This document shows positions 45,517 through 54,568 of a stretch of DNA of 64,000 nt, in pieces. The translations under genes were made by a program, and so were the position numbers. Where the stretch lies: NCBI RefSeq assembly GCF_013128195.2, contig NZ_CP053452.2, positions 3,100,001 through 3,164,000 of the forward strand. Reading direction: 5' to 3'. Position 1 is the stretch's first letter, and each line of letters starts with the position of its first letter. The DNA is from Frigoriglobus tundricola. Its GTDB lineage: Bacteria; Planctomycetota; Planctomycetia; Gemmatales; Gemmataceae. The notes beneath the pieces were generated by a model. It saw only the letters and a list, made by a program, of their open reading frames with translations. It was not told the origin of the DNA and made no database searches.

Positions 45517-47424
45517 ATGTCCGAATCGACCGTACCACAGGCCGAAATGCAACCCCCAACCGATTTCTCTCCTGAGTGGGGTGGCTCCGCCCCGCGCGGC
45601 GGGAAGACCGTGGTCACCCGCGCGCTGAAGGACGGCGCGCGAGTGCCGCTGTTCCTCGGCCAGACCCTGATCAAATCCCTCCGCGACCTCGGCTACAACA
45701 GCACGACTTCCGCCCTCTGCGAGCATGTAGACAACTCCATCCAGTGGGGGGCGACCGAGGTGCGGGTGTACTTCCGGCAGAGCGGGAAGCAGCCCAACCA
45801 GAAAATCGACATCCTTGTTTACGACAACGGCAAGGGGATGGCACCGCACGTCCTGAAGGTGGCGATGGCCTTCGGCGGCTCGATGGTCTATGACAACCGC
45901 GCCGGGATCGGTCGGTACGGGATGGGGATGAAGGCAGCGGCGCTCAACACCGCCAAAAGCGTCGATGTCATCTCATGGCAGGAACCGAACGCCTTCTACT
46001 CGATGACGCTCGACGTGGAGAAAATCGGCCAAGACCGCAACAACATGATCGAACTGCCCGACCCCCAGATGACGGACGAGCTTCCCTCCGATGTGGCGTC
46101 GATGTTCACCAAGCCGATGGACGGCGCGAAGAAGAGCGCCGAGGCGCAGGATTTGTTCGCCGAGGACTCGGATAACCTGCACGAGCGGCTGGGCAAGACC
46201 GGGACGATCGTCTACCTGCCGGCCTGCGACCGCCTGACGTACAGCACGGCGAAAACGCTCGCTGACCACGCGATCAAGGATATGGGCCGTATTTACCGGC
46301 GGTTCATCGATAAGGGCGTGAAGCTTTACATCAATAATAGCCTCGTCGAGGCGTTCGATCCGACTTACTGGCTGGAGTCGGCGCGTCACACGAAGGTAGA
46401 AGGAATCACCGAAAAGAAGTCATCGCTCGTCGATAGCTGGACCGTCGAGGTGCCCATAGCCGAGGATTCACGGACGACGACGCCGGTTCGCGTGCGCATC
46501 TTCATGCTTCCGGTGCAGACGTGGGCTGCTTTGCCGCGCCAGACATTACGAAACGGACTGCACGTTTACGACACTCACACGGTTTCGTATGTGCGGAACA
46601 GTCGCGAAGTGGACATCGGGGCAGAGCCTCGCCTGAAGATCAACAAGCACCACACGAACTCTTGGATGCGGGTGGAGATAGAGTTCAATGCGGACGCCGA
46701 CGAAGCGTTCGGCGTAGCGGCGAACAAGCAGGGAGCGCGGCTCCAGCAGTTCGCGGCCAAGGCGATCCTAGATCACGACAACAAACGCTTTGCAAAGACC
46801 GTCGCTGATGTCCGCAAAGCGATCCGCGAGCAGCACCTGAAGGTGACGGCGGAGAAGCTGGCTGGCCAGACTAGCGAGGCTGAGCAGCACGCCACCGCAG
46901 CCGACAGCCTCCAGTCGGTGGTTCTCCCTGCACCGCCGACCGACACCGCCGACCAGCAAGCGGCGCTGGAAGCCAACCTCCGAGGGCTGGCCGCCGGACT
47001 GAGGCGGGAGGGAGAGACAGAGGAGCAAGCCTTCGAGCGCGTCAAGGCGTCGAAGTTCCTGACTGACCTAAAGCATCAGGAGTACGCGCCATTTTACGAC
47101 ACCGAGTTCAAATACGGGAAGCTGATCGTGAGGGTGAACACCGCCCACCCGTTCTACAGAGAGGTGTGGCAACCCATCGCCGATCTGGCGAAGAAGTCGA
47201 TCCAGGTGTCTGACTCGGAGGACGGGGAGGCAGTGGGAAGCGATGTGGCGGATGCGTCGAGGAAAGCGCTTCTGGGGCTTGAGCTGACGCTGTTCTCCCT
47301 CGCCCGTGCCCAGACGCAGATGATGGTCGGAAACGCTCAGGAGCAGCAGCTCAACCAGATGTTCCGCACGCTTCGGAAGTCGTGGTCAGACGTGCTGGAA
47401 ACGCAGTTCATCAAGGCTGAGTAA
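45517..47424 (+). CDS. GHKL (MORC/MutL-like) ATPase of a restriction-modification module
   Basis: ATG 45517 with GGGAG at 45506 gives 635 residues. The N-terminal GHKL ATPase is complete: N box ALCEHVDNSIQWGAT (Glu and Asn for Mg-ATP), G1 DILVYDNGKGM, and G2 RAGIGRYGMGMKAAAL. An S5-like domain probably follows (~270-420), then Ala/Gln-rich helices. Family knowledge: prokaryotic MORC/MutL-like ATPases accompany R-M genes and may act as ATP-driven clamps on DNA. It is followed by a terminator and, 0.5 kb on, by the methyltransferase and Bpu10I-type nuclease in the same direction. Confidence 0.82.
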   Translation: MSESTVPQAEMQPPTDFSPEWGGSAPRGGKTVVTRALKDGARVPLFLGQTLIKSLRDLGYNSTTSALCEHVDNSIQWGATEVRVYFRQSGKQPNQKIDILVYDNGKGMAPHVLKVAMAFGGSMVYDNRAGIGRYGMGMKAAALNTAKSVDVISWQEPNAFYSMTLDVEKIGQDRNNMIELPDPQMTDELPSDVASMFTKPMDGAKKSAEAQDLFAEDSDNLHERLGKTGTIVYLPACDRLTYSTAKTLADHAIKDMGRIYRRFIDKGVKLYINNSLVEAFDPTYWLESARHTKVEGITEKKSSLVDSWTVEVPIAEDSRTTTPVRVRIFMLPVQTWAALPRQTLRNGLHVYDTHTVSYVRNSREVDIGAEPRLKINKHHTNSWMRVEIEFNADADEAFGVAANKQGARLQQFAAKAILDHDNKRFAKTVADVRKAIREQHLKVTAEKLAGQTSEAEQHATAADSLQSVVLPAPPTDTADQQAALEANLRGLAAGLRREGETEEQAFERVKASKFLTDLKHQEYAPFYDTEFKYGKLIVRVNTAHPFYREVWQPIADLAKKSIQVSDSEDGEAVGSDVADASRKALLGLELTLFSLARAQTQMMVGNAQEQQLNQMFRTLRKSWSDVLETQFIKAE

Positions 47425-47435
47425 CGATGCGCCAG

Positions 47436-47466
47436 ACGCCCCGGACTGCTCCGGGGCGTTTCTTTT
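47436..47466 (+). terminator. Rho-independent terminator after the GHKL gene
   Basis: ACGCCCCGGA (47436-47445) pairs perfectly with TCCGGGGCGT (47450-47459), loop CTGC, followed by TTCTTTT. It starts 12 bases after the stop. Confidence 0.92.
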
Positions 47467-47918
47467 GGTAGACCCTGATCGACGGTGGCGGCAACTTCGC
47501 GATACGAAAAAAGCACGGCCATCCGTGACCGGGCGTTTGCAAAAATAACCTACCGAGCCATGCTGTACCCCAGAAGAGCCCCCGCGATCGAGGCTTTGAG
47601 GAATGCCCGCTGGTCTGGCGGCATGTCCGTCATTTTCTGACCGAAGCGGGAAAATCATCTAGTCCGGTTTTGACCCAACGACCGTCCCTCTCGGATGCAG
47701 CCACATCTCCGCGTGCCATTTGCGGGGCATCCTAAGACGGACGTTAGAGATATGGGCAAAGGCCGAAAATCCCCGCGATGATCCGAAAAAAGCTCACCGA
47801 ACACCCGCTCCCCGGCCGATGATTTTTTGATGCCTGCTGCCCTGCGTCTCGGCGGGGCCTGTCGCTATAATGGGCGTTTGTACACAGCTCTGGACGCCCC
47901 GGTCAGGGTTTCATCACG
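47467..47918. other. Intergenic region before the methyltransferase
   Basis: About 450 bases with no supported gene. It must contain the promoter of the methyltransferase/nuclease pair. No control (C) protein gene is seen. Confidence 0.5.
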
Positions 47919-49175
47919 ATGAGTATCACCACAGGTCCGGATTTTGATGGCGTGCCGCTCGACACGAGAACCATCGCGCAGGATCGACTCAACATCGGCA
48001 ACAAGGCACGCAGCAACCTGTTCCCGTGGAACGGCCAGTTTTCCCCGCAACTGATAGAAGCCCTTCTCACGACCTACGCCTCGACTGGCGCTTTCGTGCT
48101 GGACCCCTTTCTCGGAAGCGGCACCGTTCTGCACGAGGCGGGCAGGCTCGGCCATCCGGCCTTCGGCTCCGAGGTGAATCCGGCGGCCTTCAAAATGGCG
48201 CTGGTTTACCGCTTCCTCAACGTGAAGGTGGCGACGCGGCGAAACGCCATCGAGGAAGCCGATGAACTGCTCCAAGACATTCTGCCGTCCTCGCCTTCCC
48301 TGTTCTCCCCCCAATCGAAGCGCCAAGCCGCGCCCATACAGCAGGCGATCACCGATGCCGTGCTGTCGGCCGAATCGCCCCTCCCGAAGATCCTACTCGA
48401 ATCGCTGGTTGTATTGCTGAACTTTGGCGACAAGGAGCTTACTGCCGCTGGCGTGCAAAAAGCGTGGGGCGGCCTTCGTGACACACTACTGACCCTTCCC
48501 TTTTCGGAGGCGGCCATCGACTTGGCCAACTGCGACGCCCGCGCTCTGCCGCTCGCCGACGCTAGCGCCGATATCGTCATCACCTCTCCGCCGTACGTCA
48601 ACGTGTTCAACTACCACCAGCAGTATCGCAAGTCCGTCGAAGCGCTGGGCTGGAACCTGCTCGAAGTGGCCAAATCGGAGATCGGCTCAAACCGCAAGAA
48701 CCGCGGCAACCGCTTCCTGACCGTCATCCAGTATTGCATCGACATGACCGCCGTTCTGATGGAGCTGCGCCGGGCCTGCAAGCCATCCGCGCGTGTCGTC
48801 ATGGTTATGGGCCGTGAGTCGAACGTCCGAAAGACCCGATTCTTCAACGGCGAGATCATGGCCACTCTTGCTGCCCGGTCTGCCGGATATTGCTTCGCGT
48901 CCCGGCAGGAGCGCGTCTTCCAGAACCGCTTCGGCGAGAAGATCCACGAGGACATCCTCCACCTGACACCTCACCCGATCACCGGACCGCTCACCCCGCC
49001 ATCCATCATCGCTCGTGAGGTGATGACCGCCGCGCGCGCCCGCGCGCCAGAGGAGTCTATCGCCGATCTGACGGGCGCTCTAGAAAAGCTCGATGAAATC
49101 CAGCCGTCGCCGATGTACAGCCGGGACGCGGCGCTCTCCGCCCGTCCCAGCCGCAAGAAGAAGGAAGTCGTGTAA
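47919..49175 (+). CDS. DNA methyltransferase (TSPPY type, probably type II R-M)
   Basis: ATG 47919 gives 418 residues. The AdoMet-binding motif I is DPFLGSGTVLHEAGRLGHPAFGSEVNP near residue 62, and the catalytic motif IV is ITSPPYVNVFNYHQQYRK near residue 226. TSPPY is typical of N4-cytosine or some N6-adenine enzymes. Order of motifs: X-like N-terminus, I, then IV. Its stop and the nuclease start share one base (TAATG), so the pair is translationally coupled, as in type II R-M systems. The recognition sequence may be like CCTNAGC by analogy with Bpu10I, but that is inference. Confidence 0.9.
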   Translation: MSITTGPDFDGVPLDTRTIAQDRLNIGNKARSNLFPWNGQFSPQLIEALLTTYASTGAFVLDPFLGSGTVLHEAGRLGHPAFGSEVNPAAFKMALVYRFLNVKVATRRNAIEEADELLQDILPSSPSLFSPQSKRQAAPIQQAITDAVLSAESPLPKILLESLVVLLNFGDKELTAAGVQKAWGGLRDTLLTLPFSEAAIDLANCDARALPLADASADIVITSPPYVNVFNYHQQYRKSVEALGWNLLEVAKSEIGSNRKNRGNRFLTVIQYCIDMTAVLMELRRACKPSARVVMVMGRESNVRKTRFFNGEIMATLAARSAGYCFASRQERVFQNRFGEKIHEDILHLTPHPITGPLTPPSIIAREVMTAARARAPEESIADLTGALEKLDEIQPSPMYSRDAALSARPSRKKKEVV

Positions 49176-50095
49176 TGGCTCTGCCGACGCCCCATCTTGA
49201 AAAGCTAACCGCGACGCTCGCCAACGAGAAGCTGCCGCCTGTGGATAGCCCTCGCATCGACGCGGCCATTGTCCGCTACAAGAAGTGGATCGTCGACCTG
49301 AACGCCGTCACGGGGACGCCCCAGCAGCGTATTCAGGCGCTCGTGGCGCTGCTGAACGACTACCGCCGCTACATCGACCTCGAACTGGTGTTCGACAGCC
49401 CGCAGGACTTTCTGTACCGCCAGAAAGGGCAACTCAAACTCGATAATAGTGTGATCGAGGAGTTCCTACCCCATCTGGTGCAGCCCGCCGTGCTGCCGGA
49501 GATCGCGGGGCATGAAGTCGTCGTCGGCCCGACCACCTGCTTTTCTTCCGTCTACTTCTCCACCAGCCTTGAAATCCCCGTCGTTGGCGGCGGCCTCGAA
49601 ATCCGCGCCAAGGATCAGGACTTCGCCATCAGCAAGAAGCTGTTCCTGAAAGCCTCGCACGATGCGGCGTTCGGCGCGCAGCACACCGTGACCAAGGAGA
49701 CGCACATCGGGTTCGTCGTCTCCGAGTGCAAAACGAACCTCGACAAAACCATGTTCCAAGAGGCGTGTGCCACCGCCCACGACGTGAAGGCTGCTGTCTC
49801 CGGCGCTCGTTACTATTTGCTCTGCGAGTGGCTGGACATGACGCCGCTCAGCACCGCCCCCACCGATATCGACGAGATCATCCTGTTAAGGAAGGCGAAG
49901 CGGCTCAACTCGAACGTGCGCGCGAAATACGCGAACTTCGCCGGGCGTAAGGCCAACCGGGCGAATTACCTGAAACACCTCACCGACAACCCGTTCCGCG
50001 TCGAGGTTTTCGAGCGGTTCATCAACCACATCCGGGGCATTCTTCGGAACGAAGCCCCGGTCGAGAGTGACGTGCTGGCGCGGGGTTACTTTTGA
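49175..50095 (+). CDS. Bpu10I-family restriction endonuclease
   Basis: ATG 49175 gives 306 residues. The sequence matches the Bpu10I family in its core: GLEIRAKDQDFAISKKLFLKAS followed by IGFVVSECKTNLDKTMFQEACATAHDVK. The SECKTN segment supplies the E-x-K half of a PD-(D/E)xK site. Bpu10I itself is a two-subunit nuclease, but only one nuclease subunit gene is present here. The GHKL ATPase may be part of the same module. Confidence 0.88.
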   Translation: MALPTPHLEKLTATLANEKLPPVDSPRIDAAIVRYKKWIVDLNAVTGTPQQRIQALVALLNDYRRYIDLELVFDSPQDFLYRQKGQLKLDNSVIEEFLPHLVQPAVLPEIAGHEVVVGPTTCFSSVYFSTSLEIPVVGGGLEIRAKDQDFAISKKLFLKASHDAAFGAQHTVTKETHIGFVVSECKTNLDKTMFQEACATAHDVKAAVSGARYYLLCEWLDMTPLSTAPTDIDEIILLRKAKRLNSNVRAKYANFAGRKANRANYLKHLTDNPFRVEVFERFINHIRGILRNEAPVESDVLARGYF

Positions 50096-50096
50096 A

Positions 50097-51227
50097 TCAC
50101 GACACGTCATCGGTCAACGATGGCAATTTCGGCCATCCGTAGCACTTTCTTAGCAGCGCATTCATCTCGCCGACCTGCGCGTCGGTGCGGTGCGGTTTCG
50201 TCTGCTCGCCGTCGCGCGTCATCCACGTTTCCGGTCGCCCGGTCTCCTGATAGACCGCGTCGTCAGAAATCCGAAACCCGGCCATGAAGTTGATGAAGTC
50301 CGCCTGTCTCCGGTCGTAAAGATACGTCAAGTCCATCAGGTACGGCGCGGCACCTGTCGCCGCCTCCTCGCGCCCGTCGAAGAACTCGGCCCGTACCGCA
50401 TGATCGGTGTGCAACAACCCCTCGTACCGCGTCCAATCTTTCCACTGAAGAGCTGCCGGAACGGGATTCAGTGGGCAAGGTGATTCATTGACCAGGGGCT
50501 TCCCTCGCCCGTCGAGCGGTCGCAACCATGTGACCCGCCCCTCATCCTGCGGCGACTTGGGCGCGGCTTCGGTGCCTTCGCCCTTCGTCGGGTGCGCCTG
50601 CGAGACGGTAATCATTGCCTGTTTCACCGCCCACTGCCCGTGATCGGTGGCGGGGCTTTCGTACCAATCTTTGAAGTGCCGCATGTGGCCTGCGCTGTTC
50701 GCGGTGAAGGCGATTCCGCCAGGGATGCGGTGGTCGTGCCACCAGCGGCCGTCGCCGGACGCCGCGAAGAAATCGACGTTGAACTGGAATCCGTAGGCGA
50801 AGCCGTCGGCCGGATTTTTTAGGTAGAGGAAATCGCTCGATATCGCGTTGTCGAGCTTCTTTCCGCGCCGCTGCGGTGCCCAACCCGCTAGCTCCAGAAG
50901 TCGGTCGGCAAAACGGCGGAGGTTGTCGTCCGGGGCCGCGAGCGTTACCCGTGGCGACGCGAACAAGAGCATCATCCCCGACGGCGGACTCTGCATGTTG
51001 ACCAGCGCGCGCTGCTTCCACAGCCGCTTGCCCTTGGCGATCTTTTCCGCGAGGCCCTTATCGCCATCGGCGAGGTCGCGTTCGTGGAGGATGCAGAAGT
51101 GAATCTGCCCTTTCTTGGCCGCGATCCGTCCGAACTGGCACGATTGCCGCTTGAGGCACCAAAGCGCCATGCCCTCGGCGATGTCCTGATCTAGCGCGAA
51201 CGGGTGATGCGCCAGCGCGGCAGTGGG
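50097..51227 (-). pseudogene. 3' part of an unknown gene split by an IS3 element
   Basis: The frame from base 51227 down to 50097 encodes ~376 residues of coherent protein (LAHHPFALDQDIAEGMALWCLKR at the start; FAYGFQFNVDFFAASGDGRWWHDH, LMDLTYLYDRRQADFINFMAGFRI later). The N-terminal ~33 codons lie on the other side of the IS at 52471-52568. I do not recognise the family. It is Trp/His-rich and has no membrane segment. As last gene of the TIR-caspase operon it was probably a functional part before the IS arrived. The truncated form might still be expressed from the IS. Confidence 0.7.
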
Positions 51228-51287
51228 CTTCCCCAAAGTTGGTGGACACGAAGTTAGGGGTGTAGACTCCGAAGGAGGAGGACACCG

Positions 51288-51578
51288 ATGGCACGCAAGA
51301 CGTACACGCGCGAGTTCAAGTTGCAAGCGGTCCAGATGTTGACCGACCAGAAGCTGTCCGTGGCCGAAGTGGCCCGCAAGCTGGGGGTGAGCGAGGGCTG
51401 CCTGCGGGCCTGGAAGAGCGCCGCCCAAGCCGACGGGGCCGGGGCGTTCCCCGGGCACGGCAACGCCACCCCGGGCGACGACGAGCTGCGGCGCCTGCGG
51501 GCCGAGGTCACGCGCCTCAAGGCCGAGCGGGACCTGTTAAAAAAAGCCGCGGCGTATTTCGCGAACCCGCCGAGCTGA
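51288..51578 (+). CDS. IS3-family OrfA (transposase N-terminal HTH protein)
   Basis: A 96-residue protein with helix-turn-helix (YTREFKLQAVQMLTDQKLSVAEVARKLGVSEGCLRAWK) and a C-terminal leucine-zipper-like helix (LRRLRAEVTRLKAERDLLKKAAAYF). The run of seven A at 51539-51545 near its end is a typical -1 frameshift site for making OrfAB. Confidence 0.93.
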   Translation: MARKTYTREFKLQAVQMLTDQKLSVAEVARKLGVSEGCLRAWKSAAQADGAGAFPGHGNATPGDDELRRLRAEVTRLKAERDLLKKAAAYFANPPS

Positions 51579-52444
51579 CGTTCGCGTTCATCGCCGCCAA
51601 CGAGGACCAGTGGCCGGTCCGGTGGATGTGCGATGCCCTGGACGTGTCCGCGTCCGGGTACTACGCCTGGGCCACCCGACCCGACAGCGCGACCGAACAG
51701 TGGCGTCGGGAGCTGCTGTCCCAGATCCGGGCGGTCCACGCCGAGGTGAAGCACCGGTACGGGAGCCCGCGGATGAGGGCCGCGTTGAATGCCCGCGGGC
51801 ATGAGTGCTCGGAGAACACGGTAGCCGAACTGATGCGGGAGCACGGAATCCGGGCCAAAGCCCCGAGGCGGTTCGTCCGCACAACCGACTCGCGGCACCA
51901 ACTGCCGGTGTTCGAGAACGTGCTGGACCGGAACTTCGAGCCGGACGGGCCGAACCGGGCCTGGGGCACGGACATCACGTACATCCCAACAGCCGACGGG
52001 TGGCTGTACCTGGCCGTGGTCGAGGACCTGTTCAGCCGGATGATCGTGGGTTGGTCGATGGATGCGTCGATGGAGAGCCGGCTGGTGGTGGACGCGTTGG
52101 ACATGGCGGTGGCCCGTCGGTGCCCGGGTGCGGGCCTGTTGTCGCACTCGGACCGGGGGACCCAGTACGCCAGCGCCCATTACCAAGGGGTGCTGGCCGG
52201 GCACGGGATCGTGTGCAGCATGAGCGGGGTGGCCCAGTGCTGGGATAACGCTCCCGTCGAGAGCTTCTTTGCGAGCCTCAAACGAGAACTCGTCCATGAC
52301 GAGGAGTACACCACTCGGGAGCAGGCCAAGGGCAGCATCTTCGAGTACCTCGAAGTGTTCTACAACCGCGTCCGCCTTCATTCCTCACTGGGGTTCTTAT
52401 CTCCGGCTGAGTTTGAACGGACGTACAACCAGAAACACCCTTAA
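51545..52444 (+). CDS. IS3-family OrfB (DDE transposase, reached by -1 frameshift)
   Basis: This frame is open from the slippery A7 run and reads about 299 residues in the -1 frame relative to orfA. It contains the HTH_21 domain (HAEVKHRYGSPRMRAALNARG) and the rve DDE core: first Asp in WGTDITYIPTADGWLYLAVV, second in LLSHSDRGTQYAS, and Glu in CWDNAPVESFFASLKRE, followed by YNRVRLHSSLGFLSP. All catalytic residues are present, so the element may still move. Confidence 0.92.
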   Translation, partial: SRGVFREPAELTFAFIAANEDQWPVRWMCDALDVSASGYYAWATRPDSATEQWRRELLSQIRAVHAEVKHRYGSPRMRAALNARGHECSENTVAELMREHGIRAKAPRRFVRTTDSRHQLPVFENVLDRNFEPDGPNRAWGTDITYIPTADGWLYLAVVEDLFSRMIVGWSMDASMESRLVVDALDMAVARRCPGAGLLSHSDRGTQYASAHYQGVLAGHGIVCSMSGVAQCWDNAPVESFFASLKRELVHDEEYTTREQAKGSIFEYLEVFYNRVRLHSSLGFLSPAEFERTYNQKHP

Positions 52445-52470
52445 CTCCGCGCCCTTTTTCTTTGGGGAAG

Positions 52471-52568
52471 ACCACAGCTTCCTTCATGTCGTCGTTGAAC
52501 GGGTGCGCGGCGCGCCACGGGTCGTCCTTGAGTCGGTCGAACAGCGAAACCAGCGTATCATTGGCCAT
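52471..52568 (-). pseudogene. 5' part of the unknown gene split by the IS3 element
   Basis: ATG 52568 begins DTLVSLFDRLKDDPWRAAHPF and the frame runs into the IS. Its stop-side continuation is the frame at 50097-51227. It starts 36 bases after the SLOG-like gene ends, which fits the last place in the operon. Confidence 0.65.
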
Positions 52569-52604
52569 TGAATCCCCTTCGCGGTTATTCCGTGTTTCGG
52601 CGGT

Positions 52605-53096
52605 TCACCCCGGCCCAGTGACTTCGAGCAGGCCGGGATGCACATGAATCAGCGGCCTGCCCAGTGACCGCGCGTACTCGACCACGTCCCCGGTCCCGCC
52701 TTTTCCCGCCGCCTGTTTGCCGTTCCACAGCGTGACCAGCAGGTCACAGTGATCGACGACGTACTTCCCGGCCGCGAGGAAGGCGTCTTCTGACGGCTCG
52801 ACATAATCCAGCGTCACGACGTTGTTGCTCTGCGCGAGCAGCGAGTGGTACTTCGCTTTAGCCTCCGCGCCCTCAAACGTGTCTTCATACAGGGTGCAAG
52901 GCAGAACTACGTCCACGGGTATCCCGAGGGCGAGCGCCGCATCGGTGAATGCCTGGTCGCCGCCCTCGGCCAGCGCGACGAGGACGCAGGTTCCGCCGGC
53001 CGCGTGTTCGCGGAGAATGTCTGCGAGCTGCAAGCGAACCCAATCCCATCGCTCAGGGTGATCGATCTTCTGGTGCCCGCTGAAGCCGATTATCAT
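52605..53096 (-). CDS. SLOG-like Rossmann-fold nucleotide-binding protein
   Basis: A 163-residue protein. FSGHQKI at the N-terminus, CVLVALAEGGDQAFTDAALALGIPVDVVLPC, and the glycine-rich end (CDLLVTLWNGKQAAGKGGTGDVVEYARSLGRPLIHV) fit a SLOG/LOG-type fold, in which the GGTG-type loop binds nucleotide phosphates. Family knowledge: SLOG domains detect NAD-derived or nucleotide signals in Thoeris ThsA and related conflict systems. The gene starts 12 bp after the caspase gene, so it probably senses or processes the signal made by the TIR proteins. It has no effector domain of its own. Confidence 0.7.
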   Translation of the reverse strand: MIIGFSGHQKIDHPERWDWVRLQLADILREHAAGGTCVLVALAEGGDQAFTDAALALGIPVDVVLPCTLYEDTFEGAEAKAKYHSLLAQSNNVVTLDYVEPSEDAFLAAGKYVVDHCDLLVTLWNGKQAAGKGGTGDVVEYARSLGRPLIHVHPGLLEVTGPG

Positions 53097-53108
53097 CGCC
53101 CCACCGTT

Positions 53109-54074
53109 TCAGATTTTGCCTTCCTTGGCAAGTTTCCAGTAGAAGCGGCCCAACCCAGTGAGGCGAACACCGGTCGAGTGCATCGCGGCAAAATATAGGT
53201 CGTCATGCTCAGTGGTACGAACCAGCCGCGCGTTACGGAAAATCTTGAGTGTGTTGAATACCGCGACGTGGTCGGGGTCTGCCACCGACATCGTGTACTC
53301 ATACGTCTGATCGAGCTTAATAGTAGCCATCGGGTCGGGAAAGATTTTCGGCAACTGTCGCAAGATCGCGGGCGGCACCGCCGGTTCGCACTGGCGAACC
53401 GGAGTGAGGCGCGAGGCGTGCGATTTGTACATAGGCCGCTGATCCCAAGCCCCGAGTGCTTGATCGGCGTGAGCATAAATCGCAGCCGCCGACACCTTGC
53501 CCATGACGTCCGAAGCACCGCCGTGCAGCGCGTGCAGCACCATCGAAGTGAACATCCCCTGACCCCCGACTTCGGCCGCTGTTTCATGCGGACTGGACGC
53601 CGCCAAGATCGTGACGCCCTCGCGGAGGAATGCACTGTTGTCGAGACCGGATTGCATCACCGCCGGGTTGCCGAGCGAGCCACTGAAACAGCAATCAAGG
53701 ATGAGCAGCACCTCCCGAGCCTTCGACCTGTTCGCTCGGGTGAGCAGTTCGTCCATCGGCAGGCCCACATCGTTGCCTTTGCCGTCCTGTGTGGCGAGGA
53801 ACCCACCCACGATCGTCGGGGTGCCGTGCCCCGCGAAGTAGAACAGCACTGCGTCGGGCGCACCGTCGAACAGCTTATCCCACTCGGTGCGCAGGAAGTC
53901 CCGCGTAATCGACTCGGGGCCAGGACTGAGGTGCAAGCGGCACTGGTAGTTCGGGGTGTCGTCCCAGTGCATTTTCAGCACATCCTCCATCAACTCCGCG
54001 TCGCGGACGGCACCGGTCAGGCCGCTGATGTGGTCGTACTTGTTGATCCCAACGATCAAGGCGCGGCGCTGCAT
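53109..54074 (-). CDS. Caspase-like (C14) protease of a TIR-linked defence operon
   Basis: ATG 54074 gives 321 residues. RALIVGINKYDHISGLTGAVRDAELM opens the caspase fold. The catalytic His is in AVLFYFAGHGTPT (near residue 84) and Cys in VLLILDCCFSGSLG (near residue 128). From ~residue 245 a small C-terminal domain follows (FNTLKIFRNARLVRTTEHDDLYFAAMHSTGVRLTGLGRFYWKLA), which looks like a winged-helix or signal-binding module. It lies between the TIR gene and the SLOG-like gene with short gaps. By analogy with type IV Thoeris, a TIR-made cADPR isomer could switch on proteolysis. The ligand is unproven. Confidence 0.9.
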   Translation of the reverse strand: MQRRALIVGINKYDHISGLTGAVRDAELMEDVLKMHWDDTPNYQCRLHLSPGPESITRDFLRTEWDKLFDGAPDAVLFYFAGHGTPTIVGGFLATQDGKGNDVGLPMDELLTRANRSKAREVLLILDCCFSGSLGNPAVMQSGLDNSAFLREGVTILAASSPHETAAEVGGQGMFTSMVLHALHGGASDVMGKVSAAAIYAHADQALGAWDQRPMYKSHASRLTPVRQCEPAVPPAILRQLPKIFPDPMATIKLDQTYEYTMSVADPDHVAVFNTLKIFRNARLVRTTEHDDLYFAAMHSTGVRLTGLGRFYWKLAKEGKI

Positions 54075-54128
54075 GGTTTCCCCTCAAATGATGATTGGCC
54101 CCCTTACGAACCGGTCGCGACCGACACG

Positions 54129-54518
54129 CTACCGCCCGCCCCCAATCAAGATTTTCAGATTGTCCCACGTCCAGTTGTACATTTTGTCCGGGGAGAGCGC
54201 GGTGGTCGGCTTGGTGCAGGTCTTGTCGCTGTAGGCAGCGAGAAGGAAGTATTCCTTTCCCTTCTCCTGAGCGATCTTGACCTCGGCGGCGACGCCCTTG
54301 GCTGTATGTGTTTTTTCGCCGCAAAGCACGACCACTACGTCGATGTTGTCCATCCGGCGGCGAACCTTGGCCTCCCAATCGCCGGTCAACGGCTCCTTGA
54401 GGGATGCATCCTTGAAGTCGAACGGGCTGTCCTCGTGCTTCGCCTGCCCGGCAAGCATGATCTTCGCCCCCTCGTCGTTGTCGTAATCGAAGCTGATGAA
54501 AACGCGCTTCTTGGCCAT
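54129..54518 (-). CDS. ThsB-like TIR domain protein (second TIR)
   Basis: ATG 54518 gives 129 residues, a whole small TIR domain. KKRVFISFDYDNDEG starts the first strand; QAKHEDSPFDFKDASLKEPLTGDWEAKVRRRM matches the ThsB/DUF1863 pattern, and a glutamate lies at the expected catalytic place (AKGVAAEVKIAQEKG). It ends with YNWTWDNLKILIG, also seen in the first TIR. It is probably an NADase making a cyclic ADP-ribose signal. Paralogous to the gene at 54569; two TIRs often give two different phage triggers. Confidence 0.85.
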   Translation of the reverse strand: MAKKRVFISFDYDNDEGAKIMLAGQAKHEDSPFDFKDASLKEPLTGDWEAKVRRRMDNIDVVVVLCGEKTHTAKGVAAEVKIAQEKGKEYFLLAAYSDKTCTKPTTALSPDKMYNWTWDNLKILIGGGR

Positions 54519-54568
54519 GTCAGAATCCTCCGGTTGAAGCTTTCGAATTGAGTAATTCCATCCGTTCG

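Larger units (their letters stand above)
51228..52470 (+). mobile_element. IS3-family insertion sequence
   Basis: The 1,243-bp element has terminal inverted repeats beginning CTTCCCCAAAG at 51228-51238 and ending CTTTGGGGAAG at 52460-52470, with imperfect extension inward (GAAGTTAGGGGTGT vs GGAGTTAAGGGTGT). It carries overlapping orfA and orfB. No clear target duplication is visible: the flanks read GTGGG on the left and ACCAC on the right, so the ends may have been altered. Confidence 0.9.

Noticed and set aside
51288-52444. IS transposase as a frameshifted pseudogene
   Set aside because: A seven-A slippery run and overlapping orfA/orfB in the -1 frame are the normal programmed arrangement of IS3 elements.
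51220-52480. Target-site duplication around the IS3 element
   Set aside because: Flanking bases GTGGG and ACCAC are not direct repeats; no duplication can be claimed.
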